A stretch of DNA of 18,928 bases. Source: an uncultured Acetatifactor sp. Its GTDB lineage: Bacteria > Bacillota > Clostridia > Lachnospirales > Lachnospiraceae. The stretch covers positions 1-18,928 of the forward strand of contig CAJUAH010000047.1 of assembly GCA_910584375.1 (NCBI GenBank), written 5' to 3'. The notes beneath the pieces were generated by a model. That model saw only the letters and a program-made list of their open reading frames with translations. It ran no database searches and was not told where the DNA came from. Positions 1-8,400 of this stretch are shown here, piece after piece. The position numbers were made by a program, and so were the translations under genes. Every line of letters starts with the position of its first letter. Positions within the stretch are counted from its first letter, which is position 1.

Positions 1-1708
1 TCGCAAAGGGCTGGGGCGATTTTATATCGGACCGCATCATTATTTGGCGGTTACTTTCATTCCATTTTGAATTAATTGATAAAAATTTTATATTTTGAAA
101 CTCCTCTATTAGTTTACGCAAAGACACTACACTGCTTTCTGGTATACTGTTTTTATCAATACTATAGTCGTATAATGTCTGTCCATATTTAGCAACGTAT
201 AGATGATTTAGAATCAATCTATTAAGCGTTGTGGGATAATCTCTCTTATCAAAATCAATACAACCAAACCCCATACGATTCCAAACTCTTTCTTTCCTAT
301 ACAATAAAGTAAGAAGAAAAACAATTGTTGATACCTTTTCCCATCCTTTGGTTTCAGATGAATTATCAAAGTCATATAAAAAAAGTGATGCATATTTATC
401 ATTTTCAGAAAATATAGATAATACGTTCGAGAGAGCCCGATAATTATAGTTAAAAAAAGCATCTAAATTTATCGAGTTGGCTATTTGTTCATCATTATCG
501 CCGTTCACTTCATTTTGGCACAAATTTATAAGAGAAACCCTATCTATGCGCTCAAGTTTTTTTAAAACAACATCATTGTTTATATGCTTTTTCCAGTATG
601 CAATTCTATTCTTTAAGATATCTTTAGATAAATATAATTCGGAAATATCACATACGTTTATATAGTATGGATTATAATCGATCTGCATTTCTAAATCAGG
701 TAAATGAGAGGTAATATGAGAAAATAACACTTTTCTTACAGTTATATAAAATCCTATATTTGGTAAGTATTCCTGCTCTTGAATAAAATATATATTCTTA
801 AAATAATTAAAACGATGTATTACCCCCCAAAGAGAAACTACATTTTCAGCCGGAATAGCTGGATCAGTGATAACATCTAAATTGTCAAATACAAGTTTAA
901 TATCTTTTTGTGTCACTCCCATTTTCATATCTGTTAGGCTCTTTGCGCAGCATAACAATATTATTATGGACGTTAGAGTTTCTATTTGTCCACAATTGTG
1001 TAACAATTTTTTATTTGAAGGGTTGTTGCTTTTGCCTTTTAATGTCACATTCAAATGTCTGCGCAAATTATATGGTAGTTTATTCCAATTTGAATTTTTT
1101 TTAATTTCGGCAAACTCTGCTATTATATCATATACTTGAATATCCAGTTCTTTAAGATATTGTTTACTCCCTAACTCTATAAAATATTCCCAAGCTGTTC
1201 TTCTTGAGCTTTTCTCTTTAGTAATATTTTGCATTAATGCTTCAAATGTCTGCAATAGCTCGCTAAAAAACATATAGGGCTCATTTTGGTATGACCAATC
1301 CTTACCAATATCTATATAAAAATTTTCTTTATCAATTTTTCTTTCTGTAATCATCTTATTTACAAATGTTGTCTTGCCGCATCCCGCATATCCTTGTATA
1401 ACGTATAGCTTTGATTCTTTTGATTGCAACAGGTTATTTTGTATCCATATATCGCAATCATCATTATACATCGTCTGTGAATTTTGAGTATGTGAAAGAC
1501 CTTCAGTCACTTGGATTTTTCTATTATCAATAAAATGATAATCTAAATATAAACCTTTATTTGATTTTGTTCCCCAAAACATTTCTTCGGTTACAAGACT
1601 GCTTATCTCTCCAGACTCATCAACTATTTCAAATTTTTGTGAACAAGAATCAGCTCTCAAATAAGCTTTCAATGGAATTTCTCCATTTTTTATATTATGT
1701 ATAGACAT
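1..1708 (-). CDS. P-loop NTPase (STAND/AAA-like), 3' end outside window
   Basis: This frame is open from an ATG at 1708 to the window edge, giving 569 visible residues without a stop; the C-terminus is missing. A GGGAGG site lies just upstream of the start. Walker A is GYAGCGKT at residues 106-113. A Walker B-like LVFDNLD sits at 272-278, with Asp275 and Asp278 as the likely acidic residues. The first 100 residues form an AT-rich-encoded N-terminal region without a recognised domain, and residues 340-569 look mainly helical. The start lies 14 bases after the stop of the phosphorylase-fold gene, so the two are almost certainly co-transcribed. By family knowledge, large P-loop NTPases next to PNP-fold proteins often act as sensor or switch proteins in phage defence. 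The exact class (STAND, KAP or ORC-like AAA) cannot be fixed without the C-terminus. Confidence 0.85.
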   Translation of the reverse strand, partial: MSIHNIKNGEIPLKAYLRADSCSQKFEIVDESGEISSLVTEEMFWGTKSNKGLYLDYHFIDNRKIQVTEGLSHTQNSQTMYNDDCDIWIQNNLLQSKESKLYVIQGYAGCGKTTFVNKMITERKIDKENFYIDIGKDWSYQNEPYMFFSELLQTFEALMQNITKEKSSRRTAWEYFIELGSKQYLKELDIQVYDIIAEFAEIKKNSNWNKLPYNLRRHLNVTLKGKSNNPSNKKLLHNCGQIETLTSIIILLCCAKSLTDMKMGVTQKDIKLVFDNLDVITDPAIPAENVVSLWGVIHRFNYFKNIYFIQEQEYLPNIGFYITVRKVLFSHITSHLPDLEMQIDYNPYYINVCDISELYLSKDILKNRIAYWKKHINNDVVLKKLERIDRVSLINLCQNEVNGDNDEQIANSINLDAFFNYNYRALSNVLSIFSENDKYASLFLYDFDNSSETKGWEKVSTIVFLLTLLYRKERVWNRMGFGCIDFDKRDYPTTLNRLILNHLYVAKYGQTLYDYSIDKNSIPESSVVSLRKLIEEFQNIKFLSINSKWNESNRQIMMRSDIKSPQPFA

Positions 1709-1722
1709 TTTATTCCTCCCAT

Positions 1723-3003
1723 TTATATGTTCGTCGTTACGCTATAAGCGTCACTATCTTTTATAAGTATTCCGTGTTTTTCCAATAGCTGAAATATTTG
1801 CTCCGTTTTGTCAATATCCACTTTATAATATGATCTAATGCTCGATAATATCTTTTCTTTTTTATACCAGTTGCACGGTTTAATTCTATTATTTTTACGC
1901 ATTTTTCTTATTAACGCCAAAGACAAGAACTTATCTTTTTGTTGCTCAAGCAGGCATTGTAATACTACACCAGCGCAAAACGCTGCATATGCTTGTAGTT
2001 TATCTTTTAACATGACCGGAAGTTCTACATTATACTTTTTGAGATCACTATTAATATCTTTCAGTTCTCCCCAATCGCATATTGCTTTTACAACTACACA
2101 AGGAATGTTCCCATAAAAAATGCATTCCTTGGCTATGCCGTATGCTTCCATTTCGCCCCCTAATTCTTTTTCAATATGGTTTGCTTTGCTAATTAGCAAC
2201 TTCGCTTTGCTTGATGAAATTACTGCTTCGCCAGTGCTTATATTTCCCCAAAAAACTTTCACGTCAAAACTTGCCTTTTTCTTACCCCTTCTGTTTAAAT
2301 CTTTTAAAAAAACTTGTTCTCTTATAGTCTTCCCCTCCTCACCATTGCAAAAGTCATTAAGGATAGAATATATCCCACTAAAAGAAAAATCTTTCTCTAG
2401 CCACATGCTAAAGTTGTCATGCTTTATGCTCATTTTTCCCTCGCAAATTTTTTGTCCTATAGACCATGGATATATTTTTCTAGGCATTAATACATCCCCA
2501 ATATTCTGACTAAGCGGGTTACGTCCATAGCACACTCCAAATGAAATAATGCATGTTGGATTAAGAAATTTGTTGTTCAGCACAAATCGAGTAAGATCAC
2601 TACTTCCTCCTGGTGTATTAGAACCAGTATCGTATGCATTTAAGTGTAAAATATAGGAAAAATTCATTTTTATTATATACGCATCTGGGGCTCCTAAATG
2701 ACTGTTTCCTAATATTGGTATTGCATGCATTCTTTTATTTAACTCATGTTCTTTTTGTGCAGAGAAAATGTAGTTAAATGAATCGCATTCTATTTTATTA
2801 GCAGTTAAAACTACTAGTGACACTAACGGAAATAGTGCATCAAATTTTTCATTACTTATAACTTTAATAGATTCTTTAAAGCATCGCTCGTTATTTGAAT
2901 TCCTAATCGAACAAAAACATCTTTCCATCAATGATTTCTTCTCGGAGCATAGAAATCTTTCAATATTTTTCACTACTTCTTCCTGACAACTATTAGCATT
3001 CAT
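1723..3003 (-). CDS. Nucleoside phosphorylase/MTA-SAH nucleosidase-fold protein with C-terminal extension
   Basis: This 426-residue protein belongs to the PNP/UDP phosphorylase superfamily. Matching motifs appear in family order: VVLTANKIECDS (64-75, with Glu72 in the place of the N-terminal catalytic Glu), SFGVCYG followed by IGDVLMP (154-174, the glycine-rich loop and GDV strand), GGEMEAYGIA (282-291, the EMEA ribose-binding signature) and AICDWGELKD (307-316, with Asp310 in the catalytic SDxAD position). The catalytic set therefore looks intact, so cleavage of an N-glycosidic bond in a nucleoside or nucleotide is the expected chemistry; the substrate is unknown. About 60 N-terminal residues and 80 C-terminal residues (possible winged helix) extend beyond the usual fold of about 240. 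The ATG at 3003 follows AAAGGTG at good spacing. The P-loop NTPase gene follows after 14 bases. PNP domains act as nucleotide-depleting effectors in several anti-phage systems; that role here is inference. Confidence 0.88.
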   Translation of the reverse strand: MNANSCQEEVVKNIERFLCSEKKSLMERCFCSIRNSNNERCFKESIKVISNEKFDALFPLVSLVVLTANKIECDSFNYIFSAQKEHELNKRMHAIPILGNSHLGAPDAYIIKMNFSYILHLNAYDTGSNTPGGSSDLTRFVLNNKFLNPTCIISFGVCYGRNPLSQNIGDVLMPRKIYPWSIGQKICEGKMSIKHDNFSMWLEKDFSFSGIYSILNDFCNGEEGKTIREQVFLKDLNRRGKKKASFDVKVFWGNISTGEAVISSSKAKLLISKANHIEKELGGEMEAYGIAKECIFYGNIPCVVVKAICDWGELKDINSDLKKYNVELPVMLKDKLQAYAAFCAGVVLQCLLEQQKDKFLSLALIRKMRKNNRIKPCNWYKKEKILSSIRSYYKVDIDKTEQIFQLLEKHGILIKDSDAYSVTTNI

Positions 3004-3340
3004 ATTTACACCTTTCCCTTTTGTTTTACCACTTTATATTTCTTAGGCTTTAGTCCAAAAGTGGCTTGGTAGTTATAATAGGAGAGATCAACATGGCTTG
3101 TAACTTTTGAAGATGTCCACTTTCCCTTTTTGTCCGATTCCACCCAAAATGCCCCATTGCTTTTCGGCAAAGTTCACCAAGTTTCTGATCTGTGCGTATA
3201 AAAACCATCGCAAACTGAGATTCTAGACGCCTAAAACACTATTTCTACCAATGCCGCTCTTCTTCCACAAAATTATCTACTATGTGCAGAAACTAAATAG
3301 TCATTTCTATATGTTATATAGCAACATCAAGAAAACAAAT
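3004..3340. other. Gene-poor stretch with short open fragments
   Basis: No convincing gene is visible. On the minus strand a 55-codon open stretch (3006-3173) has protein-like composition (for example WVESDKKGKW and YNYQATFGLKPKKY) but no start codon I trust, and an in-frame TGA at 3174-3176 precedes it. It ends one base before the ATG of the phosphorylase-fold gene. It could be the tail of a decayed displaced toxin or immunity gene, or the leader of the downstream operon. The promoter of the phosphorylase/NTPase pair should lie here or in the adjacent fragment, but I see no clear -35/-10 pair and no strong terminator hairpin. Confidence 0.4.
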
Positions 3341-3589
3341 TCAATTGGTAATTTTACAGAAAATGTATTTAAATCCCATGTGAACTACCTTCTTAAGCAT
3401 TACCAGCTTGTCTGGATATTTATGTTCCAATACTTGAATTCCAATCGTCTCATCTACAGATATAGTGTGACCATCTACCACATGTGTTACCTTCCAACTA
3501 CAGCTATAAACATTATTATTAATGTGATATTCTGCGGTTTTGATTAATAGCTTTGGCAAACCACAGTAATTTTTCCACACGCACGGCAT
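3341..3589 (-). pseudogene. Small open frame, possible remnant of a displaced immunity gene
   Basis: A minus-strand frame of 82 codons overlaps the last 46 bases of the CbrC-family gene in another frame. Its first 15 or so codons are therefore the CbrC tail read out of frame. Beyond the CbrC stop the frame continues with protein-like composition, including HTISVDETIGIQVLEHKYPD. There is no ribosome site before the only ATG, which lies inside CbrC. I do not recognise a family. It may be a 3' fragment left by recombination after CbrC, or chance. The evidence for translation is weak. Confidence 0.2.
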
Positions 3590-4053
3590 TTAAAAATATA
3601 TGCAACTGTATCATATCCTATATCATCCCACAATGCTTTTATATCATCTACCTTCTCCTTTGTATCCTTATCAAGTATTTTTTTTAACATATTAATTCCA
3701 TCTCCATCCACAGAATTATTAATAAAGTCTCTCTGTTGCCATTCGCCCATGTATTGCATATAATCGTCGCAGCATACCTGCCAATCGTTATATTGAACCC
3801 AAGGAACTGGCGGAGTATACTTTAGAATATCGCTTTTGGGAATTTGATCTTTAATAATACGCTCGCGCACATATACAGGAACGTCTACACCCGCTTTTTT
3901 ATTATCTAAGCATGATAGACAAATAGATTCAGTACTATTATCTCCAAAATAAACCCCTTCGAGGCAATTTTCTTTACCGCCACAAAATTCACATTGTTTT
4001 TTAGTAAATGCGGCGTCTCTTTTCACGTTAAAAAAATATTTATATTCTCTCAT
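3544..4053 (-). CDS. CbrC/UPF0167-family zinc-ribbon-like protein, probable immunity to the LHH nuclease tip
   Basis: The product has 169 residues from the ATG at 4053, which has GGGAGG upstream; a GTG at 4065 would add four residues but sits directly on that ribosome site. Family features are two CxxC pairs in the N-terminal half (KQCEFCGG and ICLSCLD), a PVPWVQYNDWQVCCDDY block with the paired Cys and the Y-x-G that follows (YMG), and a C-terminal CRACG. These match the CbrC family, named after an Escherichia coli gene linked to colicin E2 tolerance. The start lies 2 bases after the TGA of the upstream Rhs tip (4056-4058), an arrangement typical of coupled toxin and immunity genes. Immunity is inferred from this position and from frequent CbrC pairing with Rhs/CDI toxins. 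The four Cys pairs suggest metal binding. Confidence 0.75.
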   Translation of the reverse strand: MREYKYFFNVKRDAAFTKKQCEFCGGKENCLEGVYFGDNSTESICLSCLDNKKAGVDVPVYVRERIIKDQIPKSDILKYTPPVPWVQYNDWQVCCDDYMQYMGEWQQRDFINNSVDGDGINMLKKILDKDTKEKVDDIKALWDDIGYDTVAYIFKCRACGKITVVCQSY

Positions 4054-4055
4054 TT

Positions 4056-4973
4056 TCAGTTCCACCTCCCACTATCCCATTCATGTTCCCAATATTCTTT
4101 TTTCCATGCATTAAACTGCGCCCTATCAATTTGAGATCTGTTGTTATAATTTGGATGATTTTTCCTGTAATTTCCTCCATATCTATGATCAGATGGATGC
4201 ATTTCTATAAATGGGCCTAAAGGCCGCTGGTCATTATGATGAATTTCTATTGGTTTTCCATCTTTTATACTTATAGGCGCATTTCCCCTTACTTTTGGGG
4301 GAATAACTTCATTATCGGGTACTCTACTCTGCATATTATCAATTACCGGATTACTTGGCCTATTATCAGAAGTATCCAATACAGGCCCTGGCAAAGCGAG
4401 TGTAAGTCCTGGCCCCGGTAAGGCTGGTATCTCGTTCTCCGGACTATTATTACCTTGCTCCCGTTGTTGCCGTTTCTGTTCCTTTACTATATTGCTGGCA
4501 TCTGCCATCAGCCGAAGCCTTAGGTCAGGATCACTGTCCATCTGCTCCTGCGTGACACCATCCCGCTCCATCACCTTTTGAAGTGCATCTCTCATGCACT
4601 TGCTCATGTGTCCACTCGGATCCGCATAGTACACCGGATTATTCCGGCAATACGCGTACAGATTCAGGCCATCTCCCCGGTAGGTATCCTCCTGGGTGAA
4701 ACGCCCGATCACAGGGTTGTAATACCGGGCACGCAGGTAATACTGCTGGCTGATGGGGTCGTACTGCTGACCGTTGAACTTAAAGCGGTTCTCGACGGTT
4801 TCCTCACAAAACGTCAGGTTCCCCCATGCGTCATATTCGTAGCGGTTAAGAATATCCTCTCCCGCTGCCACATGGGTTATACTCCCCAGTTCGTCAGAGG
4901 CATAATGGTAGTACGTCCGGGCGCTGTCCGCGTCGGAGGCGATCAGGTCGTAGCCCCGGATGTAGCGGATCAT
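4056..4973 (-). CDS. Orphan Rhs core remnant with HNH/LHH-type nuclease C-terminal tip
   Basis: The 305-residue frame starts at ATG 4973. Residues 1-122 are the last part of the Rhs core and end in YYADPSGH. After this junction (base about 4608) the tip diverges completely from the other two copies. The tip has a Gln/Glu-rich helical stretch (145-175), a Pro-rich linker with VLDTSDNR (198-205), then the nuclease region: PISIKDGKPIEIHHNDQ (233-249) with His245-His246, EMHPSDHR (257-264) and KNHPNYNN. The HH followed by an EM...DH block is typical of the LHH/GHH branch of the HNH/endonuclease VII superfamily, so metal-dependent DNA cleavage is expected. The gene lacks any secretion or N-terminal Rhs region, so alone it is an orphan tip. 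CbrC-family immunity follows with a 2-base gap. Whether the orphan is expressed is unknown. Confidence 0.8.
   Translation of the reverse strand: MIRYIRGYDLIASDADSARTYYHYASDELGSITHVAAGEDILNRYEYDAWGNLTFCEETVENRFKFNGQQYDPISQQYYLRARYYNPVIGRFTQEDTYRGDGLNLYAYCRNNPVYYADPSGHMSKCMRDALQKVMERDGVTQEQMDSDPDLRLRLMADASNIVKEQKRQQREQGNNSPENEIPALPGPGLTLALPGPVLDTSDNRPSNPVIDNMQSRVPDNEVIPPKVRGNAPISIKDGKPIEIHHNDQRPLGPFIEMHPSDHRYGGNYRKNHPNYNNRSQIDRAQFNAWKKEYWEHEWDSGRWN
4608..4973 (-). repeat. Rhs core direct repeat, short third copy
   Basis: This segment corresponds to 6065-6430 of the second copy and 17010-17375 of the first, encoding MIRYIRGYDLIASDADS to YYADPSGH. A second short homologous block (about 4976-5073) matches the region near 7112-7207. 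The material between them has been lost. Confidence 0.85.
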
Positions 4974-5075
4974 GCATCCTCCTGGCTGACCAGATTCCCG
5001 TTCAGGTCATAGGACATGGTAAGCAGGGTACGGCCGCTGGCAGACTTACGGGTCAGACGGCCCATGGCATTGTAC
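4970..5075 (-). pseudogene. Rhs core fragment ending at an internal deletion junction
   Basis: Read on the minus strand, this segment encodes the YNAMGRLTRKSASGRTLL and SYDLNGNLVSQED part of the core, then hits GCA TGA. Compared with the second rhs copy, the sequence jumps from the GAGGAT of QED straight to the GC-ATG-ATC that encodes GMIRY. About 679 bases, equivalent to 6433-7111, are missing. Because 679 is not a multiple of three, the upstream piece is out of frame with the downstream piece. Homology to the core begins at about 5073, one to a few bases after the stop codon of the WapI-like gene. Confidence 0.75.
4978..4983 (-). promoter_or_regulatory. Consensus ribosome site created at the deletion junction
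   Basis: AGGAGG on the minus strand is followed by 4 bases and then the ATG at 4973 that opens the orphan LHH-tip gene. In the intact copies the AGGAGG is simply the coding sequence for part of SQED, with no ATG nearby. The deletion brought it next to GC-ATG. The upstream fragment's TGA overlaps this ATG as ATGA, so translational coupling is possible. The spacing is a little short. Confidence 0.4.
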
Positions 5076-5076
5076 C

Positions 5077-5442
5077 TTAATAATCAAGAAGATTTTCTTT
5101 TAATCCATATAATACCGTTTGATCCGCTTTAAACTTAAATTTCAACATATTATTCTCATGGCTTCCCCCTATTTGTCCTAACACATAAAAATTCCTAGTA
5201 TTTTCAAAGACAAATTTAATGTATGCATCACTTTCACCGTCTTCTATTTCCAATTCCCCACTTAGAGTTTCTATCATAGACTCAATTGTTTGTATATAAC
5301 CTTTGAGTTTACCTTCTCCAATGCAAAAATTACATCTTCCAGAAAATCCACTTGTTGAACTTGAGACCTCATATGTGATATATCCCCCAATAAAGTATAA
5401 TGATTTTATTGAAATCTCACTGCATTCATTATCAAAAATCAC
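5077..5442 (-). CDS. WapI-like immunity protein
   Basis: This small acidic protein directly follows the second Rhs toxin tip. The best start is the GTG at 5442 (121 residues), preceded at 8 bases by GGAG within an AAAGGAGGCGGAG stretch. An ATG at 5487 in the same frame would overlap the end of the toxin gene and place that ribosome site inside the coding region. The sequence has the alternating beta-strand character of the WapI family, with ISIKSLYFIGGY at the start of the domain, a GELEIEDG turn and LKFKFKADQTVL near the end. The family assignment is by recollection of this pattern. The family neutralises WapA/Rhs-type tips in Bacillota. The stop at 5077-5079 is followed at once by Rhs core sequence, so the gene sits at a recombination boundary. 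Confidence 0.65.
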   Translation of the reverse strand: MIFDNECSEISIKSLYFIGGYITYEVSSSTSGFSGRCNFCIGEGKLKGYIQTIESMIETLSGELEIEDGESDAYIKFVFENTRNFYVLGQIGGSHENNMLKFKFKADQTVLYGLKENLLDY

Positions 5443-5467
5443 TTTTCTATCTCCGCCTCCTTTTTTC

Positions 5468-8400
5468 CTACTTAAACTTAAAGTCATCAAATGCACCTGT
5501 TTCTTTATTATATACAAAGTGTATTTCTATTCCATTAACATTATTGCTCATTTTTATCCACCCTTCCGATGCTGGCCATCTCGGATCAGTCATTATGACT
5601 GGTTTTCGAGCCTGACTCATATCCATAGCACCATCTAAAGGATTGGATTGCACTTGGTGCATTGCCATCTGCTCATCTAATGAATTAGGAACAGTTCTAC
5701 CCGTGTTTCCCCTTCCTTCAACCTCTACAGGATTTCCTACTCCGCATATTTCGGAACTCCTTTCATTACTTCGCCTATTATTATCCACCGTTTCTGCGCT
5801 CGGACCATCTACTCTATTATCAGATGTATCCAATACAGACCCTGGTGAAACCATTCCTGACTCCGGTGTAGGCGCTGTAGGTGCCTCTTCCCCCTGTAAC
5901 CTCCTTTGCCTTTCCTCCAGCCTGTATCTTTCTTGCGGAGACAGATTTTCAGCATCTGCCAGTTTAATTTCCGCATGTTCCGCATATGCCCTTCTATATG
6001 CCTCTTCTGCGGACATTCCCTGCTCCATATATTTCTGAGCAGCGTCTTTCACACAATTCGGCTGGTGCCCACTCGGATCCGCATAATACACCGGATTGTT
6101 CCGGCAGTATGCATACAGGTTCAGGCCGTCTCCCCGGTAGGTGTCCTCCTGGGTAAAGCGCCCGATCACAGGGTTGTAATACCGGGCACGCAGGTAATAC
6201 TGCTGGCTGATGGGGTCATGCTGCTGGCCGTTGAACTTAAAGCGGTTCTCGACAGTTTCCTCGCAGAGCGTCAAGTTCCCCCATGCGTCATATTCATAGC
6301 GGTTAAGGATATCCTCCCCCGCTGTCACATGGGTTATACTCCCCAGTTCGTCGGAGGCATAGTGGTAGTACGTCCGGGCGCTGTCTGCGTCTGAGGCAAT
6401 CAGGTCGTAGCCCCGGATGTAACGGATCATGCCCTTGTCCTCTTCCAGCTCCGTCACCACTTCCTGTCCACGGAAGATGAACTGTACTAATCTTCCGTCT
6501 TCCTCGATCCCGCTGCGCAGGCCTTCCGCATCGTAGTGGTTGACCTGAATGTGGCCGTCAAAGGTCTCCACCCTCTCCGTCCGGTTGAACAGGTCGTAGG
6601 TGTAGCGGGCCCTGTTGTCCGCCGTCAGGTTCCCGGCTTTGTCATAGGTAAATGTGGTCGTCTCCCCTCCTTTCGTGTACTCGGTCAGGTGGTTGGCAGG
6701 GTCGTAGCGGTATTCCTCCTGCATGTCCCCCGTTATCCTGCGGCTGCGGTTCCCGGCCCTGTCGTAATAAAGCTGCTCCGTGTAAGTGGGGTACTCTATC
6801 CTTGTCAGCTGGTTCACGCTGTCGTAGGTGTAGCGGGTGGCGCCGCCGGGCTGCCGCCTTTCCGTGCGGTTGCCGTTATGGTCGTAGCTGTAGCGGTTGT
6901 CCGCCAGCACTTCCCCGCCCAGCATGGTCTTTAGGCTGGTGAGGTTTCTGTCCGCGTCGTAGGCGTACTCTGTGTACAGGCTGCCGCTTTTCAGGCTCTT
7001 GACCGTGCCGTCCGAGTAGTAGGTGTACTCTGCCAATCTATTGTTATTATCATTCACGTATTGGAGAATGTCAAGGGTATTATAGTGGCACTGTAACACT
7101 TTCCCTGAAATATCCTCCTGGTTGACCAGGTTACCGTTCAGGTCATAGGACATGACCAGCAGGGTGCGGCCGCTGGCGGACTTGCGGGTCAGGCGGCCCA
7201 TGACGTCGTACTCATAGCTGTAGCGCATGCCTAAGGTGCGTGCATTGGAAACGCCGGGTACACTGCCGTGGGAGATGGCCGACTTTAACAATCCTTCCGG
7301 GGTGTATTCATAAGTCTCGGAAAGTATCGTGCCCGGGTGACCCGAGCTCAGGAGTTCCGCTTTGCGCAGGGCTCCAGACGTCTCGCCGGGATCCCCCAGA
7401 ACCTGGGGGTCGCCGGGTTTTCCCAGTGCCCTGGCTCTGCGCCCGGTGGGGCTGCCATAGAGGTTGTAGGTGTAGGTGGTCTCCACGCCGTTGCGGTCCG
7501 TCATGCGGCACAGGCGGCCCCCGGCGTCGTAGTGGTATTCCTCGCTGTGGCCCAGAGGGTCCGTCATGCGCAGCATGTGCCCGTCCGCGCCGTACTCGTA
7601 CCGGGTGGTGTGGCCTTCCCCGTCCACGGAGGCGGTGATGTTGCCCGCGTAGTCGTAGCGGTAGTATTCGCTGGCCCCGTCGGGGCGGGCGACCTCCGTG
7701 ACCCTGCCCCACTCGTCCAGCTCGTACCGTGTCCGGTTGCCTTCGCCGTCGGTCACGCCGGTGATGTTGCCGAAGGGATCGTATTCATACTGCTGGGTGG
7801 AGCCTGCCGCCGTAATGGCGCAGGTGCGCCTCCCTCCCAGGTCGTAGGCAAAGCGGATGCCGTTGCCGCAGGCGTCGGTGGTGGACAGCAGGTATCCCCC
7901 GGCGTCGTAGGTATGCCGGGCCTGCAGGGCCCCGTCGGGGCGGGTGATCTCCGCGACCCTGCCCAGCAGGTCATAGGCGTATTGCTGCCCGTGGGCCTGT
8001 TCCCCCAGCCTTTGGTACTCATTGGGGAGCACCAGGCGGGCCAGGCGGCCGTTTCGGTCGTAGGTCCGGCGGGTGACGCCGCCGTCCTTCTCGGTCCTGC
8101 GGGTCTCCTGGTCCAGCAGGTCGTATTCGATCCGCAGGGTGTTCCCACGGTTGTCCGTCACTTCCGTCAGGTTGCCGCCCTTGTCATAGGAGAAACGGGT
8201 GGTGTTCTGGATGCCGGTGGATTTTTCCACATGGGTCTCCGCCGTCAGGCGGTCGGCCTCGTCGTACTGTCTGCGGATCTCCGCGCCGTAGGGCAGGCGG
8301 ATCCTTACCAGGTTGCCGTTTAGGTCGTACTCGTAGGAGGTGGCGGCCGTCCTGTGGCCGCAGCCCTCCTCGTCCGCGCTCTGGCGTACCTGGGTCAGGC

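Noticed and set aside
214..462. Minus-strand 82-codon frame inside the NTPase gene, and plus-strand frames at 477-1139
   Set aside because: They lie in other frames of the continuous 569-codon NTPase reading frame, which has clear Walker motifs.
3004..3340. Transposase remnant or insertion sequence in the gap before the phosphorylase-fold gene
   Set aside because: No terminal inverted repeats, no target duplication and no transposase motif could be found in any frame.
3251..3547. Plus-strand open frame of about 98 codons
   Set aside because: There is no ribosome site, it opposes a minus-strand frame, and the composition is typical of AT-rich chance frames.
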